Source: Belnapia mucosa (GTDB taxonomy: Bacteria; Pseudomonadota; Alphaproteobacteria; Acetobacterales; Acetobacteraceae). From it: DNA of 64,000 nt. The stretch is taken from positions 159,990-223,989 of the forward strand of contig NZ_JAEUXJ010000009.1 of assembly GCF_016775475.1 (NCBI RefSeq), written 5' to 3'. Position numbers and translations under genes: made by a program. How positions within the stretch are numbered: position 1 is the stretch's first letter; every line of letters starts with the position of its first letter. A model generated the notes under the pieces. It had not been told where the DNA came from, did no database searches, and saw only the letters and a list, made by a program, of their open reading frames with translations. This document shows, one piece after another, positions 48,151 through 57,805 of the stretch.

Positions 48151-49478
48151 GCCATCTCGTCCATCGCAGCCTGCATGCCGACCCGCCGCTCGCCCTGCGG
48201 GGCGAGGGGATCTACCTCTACGACCAGTCGGGCCGGGCGATCATCGACGGCTCCGGCGGCGCCGCCGTTGCCTGCCTCGGCCATGGCCATCCCCGGGTCA
48301 TCGAGGCCATCAAGGCGCAGCTCGACAAGCTCGCCTATGCCCATACCGCGCTGTTCAGCTGCGAGAGCGCGGAGGAGCTGGCCGACATCATGGTCGGCCA
48401 CCGGCCGGGCGGGCTGACCCATGCCTATTTCTGCTCCTCCGGCTCGGAGGGGAACGAGGCCGCCATCAAGATGGCGCGGCAGTATTTCCTCGAGATCGGG
48501 CAGCCGGAGCGCACCCGCTTCATCGCCCGGCGGCAGAGCTACCACGGCAACACGCTTGGCGCCCTCTCGGCCGGCGGCAATGCGATGCGCCGCGCGCCCT
48601 ACCAGCCGCTGCTCTCGCCCGCCTTCAGCCATGTCTCGCCCTGCTACGCCTATCGCGACCGCGCCGAGGGCGAGAGCGACGAGCAATACGTCGCCCGCCT
48701 GGCGGCGGAGCTCGAGGCCGAGTTCCAGCGCCTCGGCCCCGACACCGTCATCGCCTTCATGGCCGAGACGGTGGTGGGCGCGACGCTCGGCTGCGTCACG
48801 GCGCTGCCCGGCTACTTCCCGGCGATGAAGGCGGTCTGCGACCGGCATGGCGCGCTGCTCATCCTCGACGAGGTGATGAGCGGCATGGGCCGCTGCGGCG
48901 CGCTGCACACCTGGGAGCAGGAGGGCGTGACGCCGGACATCCAGATCGTCGCCAAGGGGCTCGGCGGCGGCTACCAGCCAATCGGCGGCATTCTGGTGCA
49001 TGGCCGGGTGATCGAGGGTCTGACCGGTGGCACCGGCGCCTTCATGCATGGCCATACCTACCAGGCGCATCCGGTGGCCTGCGCCGCTGCCGTCGCGGTG
49101 CAGAAGGTCATCGCCGAGGAGAAGCTGCTCGACAACGTCCAAGCCATGGGCGCGCGGCTCGAGCAGCGCCTCACCGAGCGCTTCGGCAACCACCGCCATG
49201 TCGGCGACATCCGCGGCCGCGGCCTGTTCTGGGCGATCGAGCTGGTCGAGGACCGGGCCAGCAAATCCGTCTTCGACCCGGCGCTGAAGCTGAACGAGCG
49301 GGTGAAGATGCAGGCCTATGAGCGCGGCCTGGCCTGCTACCCGATGGGCGGCACGATCGACGGCAGGCGGGGCGACCACGCCATCCTGGCGCCGCCCTAC
49401 ATCGCGACAGCCGCGCAGATCGACGAGATCGTGGACCGGTTCGGCGAGGCGGTGGACGCCGCGCTGGCCAGCCTGTGA
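48147..49478 (+). CDS. class III PLP-dependent aminotransferase
   Basis: Predicted 443-aa aminotransferase (omega-amino acid/4-aminobutyrate type). It has DGSGGAAVACLGHGHP near the start, FCSSGSEGNEAAIKMARQY, the cofactor aspartate in LLILDEVMSGMGR and the PLP lysine in IVAKGLGGGYQPI. It is translationally coupled to the RpiR regulator upstream and is followed 14 bp later by an amino acid receptor gene, suggesting uptake and transamination of one amino compound. Confidence 0.92.
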   Translation: MSHLVHRSLHADPPLALRGEGIYLYDQSGRAIIDGSGGAAVACLGHGHPRVIEAIKAQLDKLAYAHTALFSCESAEELADIMVGHRPGGLTHAYFCSSGSEGNEAAIKMARQYFLEIGQPERTRFIARRQSYHGNTLGALSAGGNAMRRAPYQPLLSPAFSHVSPCYAYRDRAEGESDEQYVARLAAELEAEFQRLGPDTVIAFMAETVVGATLGCVTALPGYFPAMKAVCDRHGALLILDEVMSGMGRCGALHTWEQEGVTPDIQIVAKGLGGGYQPIGGILVHGRVIEGLTGGTGAFMHGHTYQAHPVACAAAVAVQKVIAEEKLLDNVQAMGARLEQRLTERFGNHRHVGDIRGRGLFWAIELVEDRASKSVFDPALKLNERVKMQAYERGLACYPMGGTIDGRRGDHAILAPPYIATAAQIDEIVDRFGEAVDAALASL

Positions 49479-49492
49479 AGGGGATTGCAGTG

Positions 49493-50500
49493 ATGAAGGT
49501 TTGGATTCTGGCGGGGGCGCTGGCCCTCGCCGGCATGGCGGGCGCCGAGGCGCAGACGCTGGCGGCGGTGAAGGCGCGCGGCACGCTCAATTGCGGCGTG
49601 AGCCAGGGCTTCGCCGGCTTCTCCACCCCCGACAGCCGCGGCGAGTTCTGCGGCCTCGATGTCGATTACTGCCGGGCGGTAGCCGCCGCCGTGCTCGGCG
49701 ATGCGACGAAGGTGCGCTATGTGCCGCTGACCGCCCAGGCGCGCTTCACCGCGTTGCAGACGGGCGAGATCGACGTGCTGTTCCGCAACTCGACCCAGAC
49801 CTTCCTGCGCGACGCCTCGCTCGGCCTCAACCAGGGGCCGGTGAATTTCTACGACGGCCAGGGCTTCGCCGTGCGGCGCGACGCCAGCGTCGGCAAGGTG
49901 CAGGAGCTGGACGGCGCGACGATCTGCGTGGCCCAGGGCACTACCCACGAGCTGAACCTGAACGACGTATTCCGCGCGCGGGGGATGAAGTTCAGCCCCG
50001 TGGTTTTCGAGCGCATCGACACGATGTACGAGGCCTTCTACGCCGGCCGCTGCGACGCGATGACCCAGGATGCGAGCGCGCTGGCCGGCGCCCTCACCTC
50101 CGCCCGCGATCCCGCCGCCTATCGCGTGCTGGAGGAGACGATCAGCAAGGAGCCGCTCGGCCCCTTCACGCGCAATGGTGATGACCAGTGGTCCAATATC
50201 GTGATGTGGGTCCACTACGCGCTGCTGGAGGCGGAGGAGCTGGGCGTGACGGCGGCGAATGCCGAGGCGCAGGCCGCCGGCGCCAACCCGACCGCGCAGC
50301 GGCTGCTCGGCACCGCCGGCGAATTCGGCAGCCGGCTCGGCCTCGACAACCGCTGGGCCTTCAACGCCATCCGCGCGGTGGGGAATTACGGTGAAGTGTT
50401 CGAACGCAATGTCGGCCAGGGCAGCGCGCTGAAGCTGCGGCGTGGGCTGAACGGGCTCTGGACTTCGGGCGGCCTCATGTATGCGATTCCCTTCCGCTGA
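49493..50500 (+). CDS. AapJ/BztA-type amino acid ABC receptor
   Basis: Predicted 335-aa periplasmic binding protein of family 3. A short signal (MKVWILAGALALAGMAGAEA) precedes LNCGVSQGFAGFSTPDSRGE and FCGLDVDYCRAVAAAVLGD, hallmarks of the general L-amino acid receptor AapJ, with cysteines in NCGV, EFCG, DYCR, TICV and GRCD. ATG 49493 follows AAGGGG. The membrane genes aapQMP are absent, so it must use components encoded elsewhere. Confidence 0.91.
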   Translation: MKVWILAGALALAGMAGAEAQTLAAVKARGTLNCGVSQGFAGFSTPDSRGEFCGLDVDYCRAVAAAVLGDATKVRYVPLTAQARFTALQTGEIDVLFRNSTQTFLRDASLGLNQGPVNFYDGQGFAVRRDASVGKVQELDGATICVAQGTTHELNLNDVFRARGMKFSPVVFERIDTMYEAFYAGRCDAMTQDASALAGALTSARDPAAYRVLEETISKEPLGPFTRNGDDQWSNIVMWVHYALLEAEELGVTAANAEAQAAGANPTAQRLLGTAGEFGSRLGLDNRWAFNAIRAVGNYGEVFERNVGQGSALKLRRGLNGLWTSGGLMYAIPFR

Positions 50501-50584
50501 GCGGGACCGGAACCTTCCGCGGCGCTTCGGCGTTCTTCCGTACCGAGGCTGCCGCATCCTGCGGCGCCATACTGGAGAGACGTC

Positions 50585-50764
50585 ATGGATAAGGACCGGA
50601 TCGAAGGCATCGGCAAGCAGGTCAAGGGTGCGGTGAAGGATGCCGCCGGCAAGGTGACCGGTGACGCCGCCCTCCAGGCCGAGGGCAAGACCGACAAGGC
50701 CGAGGGCAAGGTGCAGAACGCCGTCGGCGGCGTGAAGGACAAGGCCCGCGACGCCACCAGCTAA
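50585..50764 (+). CDS. CsbD-family stress protein
   Basis: Predicted 59-aa protein. MDKDRIEGIGKQVKGAVKDA and AEGKTDKAEGKVQNAVG are the two repeated helical KxxG/AxGK units of the CsbD family, general stress proteins of unknown biochemistry. GGAGAGACGTC precedes ATG 50585, and the TAA at 50762 is followed by a strong intrinsic terminator. Its codon use fits its neighbours. It is short but convincing. Confidence 0.92.
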   Translation: MDKDRIEGIGKQVKGAVKDAAGKVTGDAALQAEGKTDKAEGKVQNAVGGVKDKARDATS

Positions 50765-50789
50765 GGCGTCACGGCTTCGGATTGCGGAG

Positions 50790-50814
50790 GGGCGGGCCCA
50801 TGGCCCGCCCTTTT
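50790..50814 (+). terminator. intrinsic terminator after the CsbD gene
   Basis: A perfect 9-bp GC stem (GGGCGGGCC at 50790-50798 with GGCCCGCCC at 50802-50810, CAT loop) is followed by TTTT. This is the clearest Rho-independent terminator in the window. Confidence 0.9.
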
Positions 50815-50828
50815 CATTTGTGCGCTGC

Positions 50829-51965
50829 CTATCCTTCCGCCAGCGCCTGCATATCCTCCAGCGCCGCGGCGAAGTCGCCCATGAAGGCTTCGACGACGGC
50901 GCGGCAGGATTGCACGCCCTCCACCAGCCCGACGCCCTGGCCGACGAAATAGCTGACCAATTCCCGCGCCGCGGCATCGCCGCCCTCGGCGGCGCGGTTG
51001 ACGCGGGCCATGGCCGGCTCGCTGATCAGGCCCTGCAGCGGCATCGGCAGCGTGCCCGGGCTCTCCGGTCCCTCCCAGGCCTCGGTCCAGGCGGAGCGAA
51101 GCTGGCGCGCCGGCTTGCCGGTGCGGCCGCGGGAGCGGACCGTGTCGCGCGAACGGGCGGCGACCATCTTCTCGCGGAAGACCGGCGAGGTTTCCGCCTC
51201 GGTGGTGGCGAGCCAGACCGAGCCGGTCCAGACGCCGGCCGCGCCCATCGCCATGCAGCCGGCCATCTGCCGGCCCGTCATGATCCCGCCGGCGGCGAGA
51301 ACGGGGGTATTGCCGGCGACGCGCAGCACCTCCGGCACCAGCACCATGGTCGAGACCTCGCCGCAATGCCCGCCGGCCTCGCCGCCCTGGGCGACGAGGA
51401 TGTCCACCCCCGCCTCGACCTGGCGCAGCGCATGGTCGCGGGCGCCGACCAGCGCGGCGCAGGGAATGCCAGCGGCCCGGGCGCGCTCCATCATGGAGGC
51501 AGGCGGCACGCCGAGCGCATTGGCGATCAGCCGGATCGGGTGCCCGAAGGCGACATCCATCAGCCGCTCCGCGGTCTCCCGCTGATAGGGCGGTGGCCGG
51601 TCCGGGTCGTCGCGCCGCCGCTCGCCCAGCGCACGGTCGGGATCGACGCCATGGCGGCGCAGCAGGTCGCCGACGAAGTCGCGGTGCCGGGACGGGATCT
51701 GGGCCAGCAGCTCGGCATTGCTGGCGCCGCTGCCGGTGCGGATGGACAGGTTCTCGGGGACCAGCAGGTCGACGCCATAGGGCCGGCCATCGGCATGGGC
51801 ATCGATCCAGCGCAGCTCCTGCTCCAGCTCCTCCGGCGTATAGCCGGCGGCACCGAAGACGCCGAAGCCCCCGGCGCGGCTGACCGCGGCGACCACGTCG
51901 CGGCAATGGCTGAAGGCGAGCAGCGGGAAGCCGATGCCGAGCATGCGGCAAAGCCTGGTGTTCAT
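50829..51965 (-). CDS. nitronate monooxygenase-family flavoprotein
   Basis: Predicted 378-aa FMN enzyme of the nitronate monooxygenase/2-nitropropane dioxygenase family. It starts LCRMLGIGFPLLAFSHCRDV with AAVSRAGGFGVFGA. The FMN phosphate site is ILVAQGGEAGGHCGEVSTMVL and NTPVLAAGGIMTGRQMAGCM. It oxidises nitronates or related carbanions; in many soil bacteria it detoxifies propionate-3-nitronate. ATG 51965 is used; the longer frame overlaps the divergent MaoC gene. A second gap promoter region (about 130 bp) lies between them. Confidence 0.92.
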   Translation of the reverse strand: MNTRLCRMLGIGFPLLAFSHCRDVVAAVSRAGGFGVFGAAGYTPEELEQELRWIDAHADGRPYGVDLLVPENLSIRTGSGASNAELLAQIPSRHRDFVGDLLRRHGVDPDRALGERRRDDPDRPPPYQRETAERLMDVAFGHPIRLIANALGVPPASMMERARAAGIPCAALVGARDHALRQVEAGVDILVAQGGEAGGHCGEVSTMVLVPEVLRVAGNTPVLAAGGIMTGRQMAGCMAMGAAGVWTGSVWLATTEAETSPVFREKMVAARSRDTVRSRGRTGKPARQLRSAWTEAWEGPESPGTLPMPLQGLISEPAMARVNRAAEGGDAAARELVSYFVGQGVGLVEGVQSCRAVVEAFMGDFAAALEDMQALAEG

Positions 51966-52094
51966 GGTCCCTCCCCGGGCTGCTTGCTTGCCGCAAGCCT
52001 CTGAATCATCCTGGCGGCAGACCGTCCGGAAGGGCAAGCCGGGACTCCGCCTTCCCGATGCCGACCGCCGCGGCGCATCCGGGAGGAGCAATCC

Positions 52095-52586
52095 ATGAGC
52101 GAGGCATTCGATCCCGCACGGCACCGCATGGTGTCCGAGCAGCGCTGGTTCGAGGATTTCACCACCGGCGAGCGTTTCCTCCTGCCCAGCCGGACGATGA
52201 CCGAGGCGATCTTCCTCGCCTTCCAGGCCGCCAGCGGCGACAACCATCCCGTCCATTATGACGCCGAATACTGCCGCGCCCGTGGCATGCCGCATATGCT
52301 GGCGCACGGGTTGCAAACGCTGATCCAGACCGCGCCGGGGGCGGGGCTGTTTCCCTATCTTGTCGAGGACTCGCTGGTCGGCTTCCTCGAACAGTCCAGC
52401 CGCTTCCACAAGCCGGTCTTCGTCGGCGACACGCTCTATCCGGCGCTCGAGGTGGCGGAGCTGACGCCGCGCCGCAGCACCGGCGTCGTCGGCCTTGCCA
52501 GCACCGTCCACAACCAACGGCGGGAACTGGTGCTGGAAGGGATGATGCGCTTCATCATTCGCAAGCGGCCGGCCCCGGCCGGCTGA
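52095..52586 (+). CDS. MaoC-like hot-dog fold dehydratase
   Basis: Predicted 163-aa protein of the MaoC (R-specific enoyl-CoA hydratase) family. The catalytic region AASGDNHPVHYDAEY holds the conserved Asp and His, followed by LAHGLQTLIQ. GGGAGGAG precedes ATG 52095. It likely hydrates or dehydrates an acyl-CoA thioester. No partner genes in the same direction identify the pathway. Confidence 0.9.
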   Translation: MSEAFDPARHRMVSEQRWFEDFTTGERFLLPSRTMTEAIFLAFQAASGDNHPVHYDAEYCRARGMPHMLAHGLQTLIQTAPGAGLFPYLVEDSLVGFLEQSSRFHKPVFVGDTLYPALEVAELTPRRSTGVVGLASTVHNQRRELVLEGMMRFIIRKRPAPAG

Positions 52587-52696
52587 GTCGGGCCACACGC
52601 CCGCGGAAAACCGGCGCCGCCCGCCGATCCCTGTTGCGCCGCCGAGCCGCATGTCGCATCACGATCTCTTGAGGCTAGGCGGAAGAGGCAGGGCGG

Positions 52697-55192
52697 ATGC
52701 AGGCGGCAGGAACCAGGGAGACGGGCCCCGCCGGCACCGCGCCCATGGCTCGTGCCCGGATCTCTTCCGCCCCGCTATCGGCGCTGCTGGCCGCGGTGGT
52801 CGCACTGCCCCTCGCCCTGGCCGGGCTGGCCGCCTGGTCCTCCTGGACCGATGCCTGGCGCGAGGCGGAGGGCGAGATGATCCGCGCCGCCGATGCCTCG
52901 GCGGAGTATGCGCGGCGGGTGCTGGATAGCCACCGCGTGGCAGCGGACCGAGTCAACGATCTGCTGCGCGACCTGTCTGATGACGAGATCCGGGAGCGCG
53001 AGGCGGAACTGCATGCCCGGCTGCAACGCCTGATCGCGGAGGAGCAGCTGGTCCAGACCGCCTATGTCGGCGATCGGGAGGGCCGCCTGCTGCTCAGCGC
53101 CAGCCTCTACCCGGTCCCGCGCGAGGTCGATGTCGCCGACCGCGAATACCACAGCCTGCTCGCCGTGGAGGAGCCGCCGCCGGTGGTCCTGACCCGGGTC
53201 TATCGCGGCCGGATCGAGGGCAACACCTTCTTCGCCGTGGCTCGCCGCCGAACCCGGACCGGCAACGGCATGCCGCCGGGGCAATTCGACGGCCAGGCCA
53301 ATGTCTCGGTCTTCCCGGATGACGTGGCGGCCGGGCTGCGCCGGCTGCGGGCGGGGGAGGCGGATGTGATCTCCCTGCTGCGGGCCGATGGCGAGGTGCT
53401 GGCCCGCACGGCCGGCTTCGGGCCGAAGGGGCGCCCGATCCGGGTCGGGCCGGAGAGCCCGATGCTGGCCGCGATGGCCGCCGGCGAGGAGCGCGCCATC
53501 AGCCGCCTCCGCTCGACGGTCGATGGGGTGGAGCAGGTTGTCGCCTATCGGCGGGTGGAGGGCTGGCCGGCCTATGCCGCCTCCGCCCGGCCGCGCGCGG
53601 CGGTGGTGGAGCACTGGCGCCGGGCCGCGGTGGTGCAGGGGGCGCTCGGCCTGGCCGCGGCCCTGCTGCTCGCCGTCCTGGCGCTGCTGGTGCGGCGCGG
53701 GCAGCGCCGGCTGGCCGAGGCCAATGCCCGGCTGGAGGGGCGGGTGGAGGAGCGGACCGCGGCGCTGTCGCAGGCGCTGGCCGAGCTCCGCGCCCATGAC
53801 CAGCATCTCCGCCTTGCGCTCGAGGCGGTGCAGCTCGGCAGCTTCGAGGTGGATGCGCGGACCGGCATCGCCACCCGCACCGGCCGCACGGTGCCGGACC
53901 AGCCGAACCTGCCGCTGCAGCACTTCAAGGTCGCGGACTATCTGGCGCAGGTCGTCCACCTGGAGGATGTCGACCGGGTCCGCGCCACCTACGAGGCTGC
54001 GGTGGCGGGCCGGATCGAATCCTACCGGATCGAATACCGCGTCCGCCGCCCCGAGGGCGGCTGGAACTGGACCGAATCCTATGCCGGCGTGGTGGAACGC
54101 GACCCGGCCAGCGGCGAGGTGCTGCGCATCGCCGGCGTCGCCCGCGACGTGACCGAACGCAAGGCGGCGGAGGCGGCGCTGGCCAGCAGCGAGGAGCGTC
54201 TCCGCCTGGCCCAGGAGGCCGGCGGGATCGGCTGCTGGGAGTGGGATGTGGCCATGGGCACGCTCCACTGGTCCGAAAGCTGCCACCGCCTGCACGGCAC
54301 CGACCCGGCAGTGCCGCCGGGCTATGCCGCCTGGCTCGCCCTGATCCATCCCGAGGACCGGCCGGAGGTGGAGGCGGCGCTGGAGGCGACGCTGCTCGGC
54401 GGCGGCGAGAGCTGGGAGACGGAATTCCGCATCATCCGTCCCGGCGACGGAGCGCTGCGCTGGATCGCCAGCCGCGGCCGGGTGGTCAGGGACCCGCGCA
54501 CCGGGCAGACCCTCAGGATGATCGGCATCGCGCTCGACCTGACCGAGCGGAAGCTGGCGGAGGAGCGGATGCTGCTGCTGGCGCGGGAGGTGGACCACCG
54601 GGCCAAGAACGCGCTGGCCGTGGTGCAGGCGGCGGTGCGGCTGACGCCGAAGGACGACCCGGTCGCCTATGGGCAGGCGGTGGAGGGGCGGGTGCGGGCC
54701 CTGGCCCAGGCGCATAGCCTCCTGGCCGAGAGCGCCTGGGCCGGTGCCTCGGTCCGCGACCTGGTGCGGGTGGAACTCGGCGCCTTCCTGCCCAGCGGGG
54801 GCGGCGCGGCGCGGGCCACGGCCTCCGGCCCCGACCTGATGCTGGTGCCGCCGGCGGCCCAGGCGCTGTCGATGACGCTGCATGAGCTGGGCACCAATGC
54901 GGCCAAATACGGCGCGCTCAGCACCGCCGCCGGCCAGGTCGTTATCACCTGGCGGATCGAGGCGGAAGCCGGGCTGCTGCGGTTGCGCTGGGAGGAACGG
55001 GGTGGTCCGGTCGTGCCGCGGGTGCCGGAGCGGCGCGGCTTCGGGTCCCGCGTGATCGAGGCGATGGTGCTGCGGCAGCTCGGCGGCACCATCCGGCGGG
55101 ACTGGCCGGCAAGCGGGCTGGTCTGCGAGATCACCATCCCGCTCAGCCGGGCGGCGGCGGGCGGGACGCCGGCGTTGCAGGCGGCGCAGTAG
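52697..55192 (+). CDS. sensor histidine kinase, HWE class, with two PAS domains
   Basis: Predicted 831-aa membrane sensor. A first membrane helix (about residues 27-48) and a second (about 310-333) bracket a periplasmic sensor region. A short coiled coil is followed by two PAS/PAC units (LRLALEAVQLGSFEVDA from ~371 and LRLAQEAGGIGCWEWDV from ~503). The HWE kinase core holds the phospho-histidine in REVDHRAKNALAV (about 633), the N-box HELGTNAAKYGAL (about 730) and the RWEERGGP signature. GAGGCAGGGCGG precedes ATG 52697. No response regulator is adjacent, so its partner is elsewhere. Confidence 0.92.
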   Translation: MQAAGTRETGPAGTAPMARARISSAPLSALLAAVVALPLALAGLAAWSSWTDAWREAEGEMIRAADASAEYARRVLDSHRVAADRVNDLLRDLSDDEIREREAELHARLQRLIAEEQLVQTAYVGDREGRLLLSASLYPVPREVDVADREYHSLLAVEEPPPVVLTRVYRGRIEGNTFFAVARRRTRTGNGMPPGQFDGQANVSVFPDDVAAGLRRLRAGEADVISLLRADGEVLARTAGFGPKGRPIRVGPESPMLAAMAAGEERAISRLRSTVDGVEQVVAYRRVEGWPAYAASARPRAAVVEHWRRAAVVQGALGLAAALLLAVLALLVRRGQRRLAEANARLEGRVEERTAALSQALAELRAHDQHLRLALEAVQLGSFEVDARTGIATRTGRTVPDQPNLPLQHFKVADYLAQVVHLEDVDRVRATYEAAVAGRIESYRIEYRVRRPEGGWNWTESYAGVVERDPASGEVLRIAGVARDVTERKAAEAALASSEERLRLAQEAGGIGCWEWDVAMGTLHWSESCHRLHGTDPAVPPGYAAWLALIHPEDRPEVEAALEATLLGGGESWETEFRIIRPGDGALRWIASRGRVVRDPRTGQTLRMIGIALDLTERKLAEERMLLLAREVDHRAKNALAVVQAAVRLTPKDDPVAYGQAVEGRVRALAQAHSLLAESAWAGASVRDLVRVELGAFLPSGGGAARATASGPDLMLVPPAAQALSMTLHELGTNAAKYGALSTAAGQVVITWRIEAEAGLLRLRWEERGGPVVPRVPERRGFGSRVIEAMVLRQLGGTIRRDWPASGLVCEITIPLSRAAAGGTPALQAAQ

Positions 55193-55210
55193 CGGATCAG
55201 GGTTGGTGGG

Positions 55211-55954
55211 TCAGGCGGGCGCGACCCGCAGCTCCCGCCGCATATCCATGCTGTAGACGTAGCGCCCCTCGGGATGGGTGGTGACGGTGATCTCGAACAG
55301 CCCGCTGCGCAGGCCGAAATAGCGGCGCACCATCACCAGGGTCGGGCAGCCCGGCTCGGCTTCCAGCGGGCCGGCCATCTCCGGCGGCAGGCGGCCCGCG
55401 AAGACATCCAGCCGGGCATGATCGATCGCCTCGCCGAACTGGCGGGCGATCTGTTCATGCACCGGCGTGCGGCCATGGTCGCGGCGGCGGATGACGGCGG
55501 CATATTTCGGCAGCACGTAGATATCGGTCCAGCCCAGCGGCTGGGCATGCGCATCCGCCCGGCGGATGGAGGCGATATGGAACCAGCGCCGGCCGGGCGG
55601 GCATTTCAGCACCCCCGCCAGCGCCCGGTCGGCGGTGACCTCGCCGCCATGCAGGGTCTCGCGGAAGGTCTCCGGCGGGTAGCGCATCCATTCGGCGAGC
55701 GAGCCGACGCTATGGGTGAAGACTGCCGGCGGCTCGGCCGCGACCACGACCGAGCCGAGCCCGGCCCGGCGCAGGATCAGCCCCTGCTGCGTCAGGATCC
55801 GCAGCGCCTCCCGCACCGTGTGCCGGCCGGCCTCGAAGCGCTCGGAGAGTTCGGTCTCGATCGGCAGGCGGTCGCCGACGGCCCAGCGGCCGGCGCGGAT
55901 CTCGGCCAGCAGGGCGGAGGCGATCTCCTGGTAGCGCGGCGTGCGGCCTGTCAT
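55211..55954 (-). CDS. GntR-family regulator, HutC/UTRA class
   Basis: Predicted 247-aa repressor. The winged helix (about residues 5-75) has LPIETELSERFEAGRHTVRE, and the UTRA ligand domain follows (about 85-240). It is the last gene of a five-gene minus-strand operon, one base after the Gfo/Idh-type gene stop, so it probably regulates its own operon in response to a sugar-acid or lactone intermediate. ATG 55954 aligns with the family. It converges with the histidine kinase gene. Confidence 0.9.
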   Translation of the reverse strand: MTGRTPRYQEIASALLAEIRAGRWAVGDRLPIETELSERFEAGRHTVREALRILTQQGLILRRAGLGSVVVAAEPPAVFTHSVGSLAEWMRYPPETFRETLHGGEVTADRALAGVLKCPPGRRWFHIASIRRADAHAQPLGWTDIYVLPKYAAVIRRRDHGRTPVHEQIARQFGEAIDHARLDVFAGRLPPEMAGPLEAEPGCPTLVMVRRYFGLRSGLFEITVTTHPEGRYVYSMDMRRELRVAPA

Positions 55955-55955
55955 C

Positions 55956-56924
55956 CTAGACCGGCGTGCAGGCGACCGGCGCATCGGCGGAGACCGAGGC
56001 GACCACCGCCTCGAAGGCCGCGACGGTGGCCAGCATCTCCGCTGGCGGGATCGGGTGCGGCCTGCCCTGGGCGAGCAGGTCGGCGAAGGCGTCAAGCTCG
56101 GCGCGCAGGGAATTGGTCGGCGCGATGGGCAGCGTCTCGGGCGCCGCGCCGCTGCGGCGGAGGATGAGGGTGGTCTCGCCCAGCACCTCGGCCGAGCCGG
56201 CCGTGCCGAAGACATGGAGTCGCCAGTAGAAGGGCGTGTCGCGCACCGTCGCCATGACGCCGCTGGTGCCGGCGGCGAATTCGACCAGCACCGAGAGCGT
56301 GTCGACCGGCCCGGGCGGCGGCTTGTGTGAGAGCAGCCGCGCCTGCACCCGCCGCGCCGGGCCCATCAGACTGGTGAAGGCGTCCAGCACATGCAGCCCG
56401 GCGCCGGTCAGGCCGCCGGCCGGGGATTCCGCCGGGTCGAGCCGCCAGCCGGCCCTGACCGCCCCCGCATTCTCGTTGCTGTTATGGCCCTCGACATGCA
56501 CGACCTGGCCGAGCGTGCCGTCGCTCACCAGCCGGCGCAGCGCCTGCATGGCGGGCCAGAAGCGGCGGTTATGGCCGACCACGAGGGGCAGGCCGGCGGC
56601 CTCGCAGGCGGCCAGCATGCGCCGCGCCTCGGCGAGGGTCAGCGCCAGCGGCTTCTCGCAGAAGACCGGCTTGCCGGCGGCGGCGCAGGCGATCACCTGC
56701 GCCGGATGCAGCGAATGCGGGGTGGCGAGCAGCACGGCGCCGATGGCGGGGTCGGCCAGCACGCTGTCGAGATCAGCGGTCAGCGCCATGCCATGCTGCG
56801 TGGCGAAGCTCGCGGCCGAGGCGAGATCCGGTTCCACCGCGCGGGTGAAGCGCAGCCCGGCGCTGCCGGCCTCGACCAGGCTGCGGCCCCAGCGGCCCAG
56901 GCCGACGATCGCGGCATCGATCAT
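55956..56924 (-). CDS. Gfo/Idh/MocA-family oxidoreductase
   Basis: Predicted 322-aa NAD(P)-dependent sugar or inositol dehydrogenase. It begins DAAIVGLGRWGRSLVEA (GxGxxG variant), then has the conserved VFCEKPLALT strand with the catalytic lysine in the EKP motif and HNRRFWPAMQALRRLV. Start ATG 56924 overlaps the stop of the hydroxyacid dehydrogenase gene as ATGA. In the operon it would oxidise a sugar to a lactone or keto sugar. Confidence 0.9.
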   Translation of the reverse strand: MIDAAIVGLGRWGRSLVEAGSAGLRFTRAVEPDLASAASFATQHGMALTADLDSVLADPAIGAVLLATPHSLHPAQVIACAAAGKPVFCEKPLALTLAEARRMLAACEAAGLPLVVGHNRRFWPAMQALRRLVSDGTLGQVVHVEGHNSNENAGAVRAGWRLDPAESPAGGLTGAGLHVLDAFTSLMGPARRVQARLLSHKPPPGPVDTLSVLVEFAAGTSGVMATVRDTPFYWRLHVFGTAGSAEVLGETTLILRRSGAAPETLPIAPTNSLRAELDAFADLLAQGRPHPIPPAEMLATVAAFEAVVASVSADAPVACTPV

Positions 56925-57805
56925 GGCGCCTCCCTCTTCCAGCCCAGTGCGCGGATCGCCTCGATCACCGCGGCGCTGTCGCGCTCGCCGCCCCCGGATG
57001 CGATGGCGGCGCGCAGCAGCGCCGTCCCGGTGGCCGCCAGCGGCAGCACCTGCCGCGCGGCGGCGGCGGCGGCCAGGATCAGCTCGGCATCCTTCAGCGT
57101 CTGCGCGATGCGCGATTCGGGCGTGAAGTCGGAGGACACCATCTTCTCGCCCTTGCTGTCCATCACCGCCGAATAGGCCGCCGAGTCCCGCGCCACCCGC
57201 AGGAACAGGCCGGGATCGAGCCCGAGCCGCTCCGCCAGCACGATCCCCTCGGCCAGGGCAATGCGGTTGATCTGCAGGACGAGGTTCACCGCCAGCTTCA
57301 TCCGCGCGGCATCCCCCGCCCGGCCGACCCGGATGTGATGCGGGCAGACGGCCGCGAGCAGCGGCGCGACCCGGTCGATCGCCGCCTCCTCCCCGGCGAG
57401 GAGGCCGGTCGCCTTGCCCTCGCGGATCTGGCGGCTGGTGCCGGAGATGGGGAATTCCACAAAGCCGAGGTCGCGCAGCATGGCTTGGCGGGCGAGGTCC
57501 TGCGCCTCGCCGGGATCGCAGGTGGTGACCAGGACCAGCGTGGCGAGGCGGCCGCCGCCCGGCAGCGCATCCAGCAGGGATTCGACCTGCGCCGCATCAT
57601 AGGCGGCGAGGAAGAGCGCCGGGCAGGCGATGAGCGCGGCGGGGCCCGGCGCCGCCTCGCCCCCCGCGGCGGCCAGCGCCATGCGGCGGTCCAGCTTCGG
57701 GTCCCAGCCGAAGACCGGATGCCCGGCGGCCAGCAGCCGCGCCGCCAGCGCGCTGCCGACCAGGCCGAGGCCGGCGATGCCGACCGGCGCGACGGGGTCT
57801 CTCAC
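56921..57805 (-). CDS. beta-hydroxyacid dehydrogenase (HIBADH-like, GTG start)
   Basis: Predicted 294-aa NAD-dependent dehydrogenase. The nucleotide loop is GIAGLGLVGSALAARLL, the substrate region is FVEFPISGTSRQIREGKATG and the catalytic lysine is in ARMKLAVNLVLQ. Start GTG 57805 overlaps the amidohydrolase TGA as GTGA; a longer frame to 57877 lies fully inside that gene. It likely oxidises a hydroxyacid produced by the preceding lactonase-like enzyme. Assignment of substrate is inference. Confidence 0.88.
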   Translation of the reverse strand: MRDPVAPVGIAGLGLVGSALAARLLAAGHPVFGWDPKLDRRMALAAAGGEAAPGPAALIACPALFLAAYDAAQVESLLDALPGGGRLATLVLVTTCDPGEAQDLARQAMLRDLGFVEFPISGTSRQIREGKATGLLAGEEAAIDRVAPLLAAVCPHHIRVGRAGDAARMKLAVNLVLQINRIALAEGIVLAERLGLDPGLFLRVARDSAAYSAVMDSKGEKMVSSDFTPESRIAQTLKDAELILAAAAAARQVLPLAATGTALLRAAIASGGGERDSAAVIEAIRALGWKREAP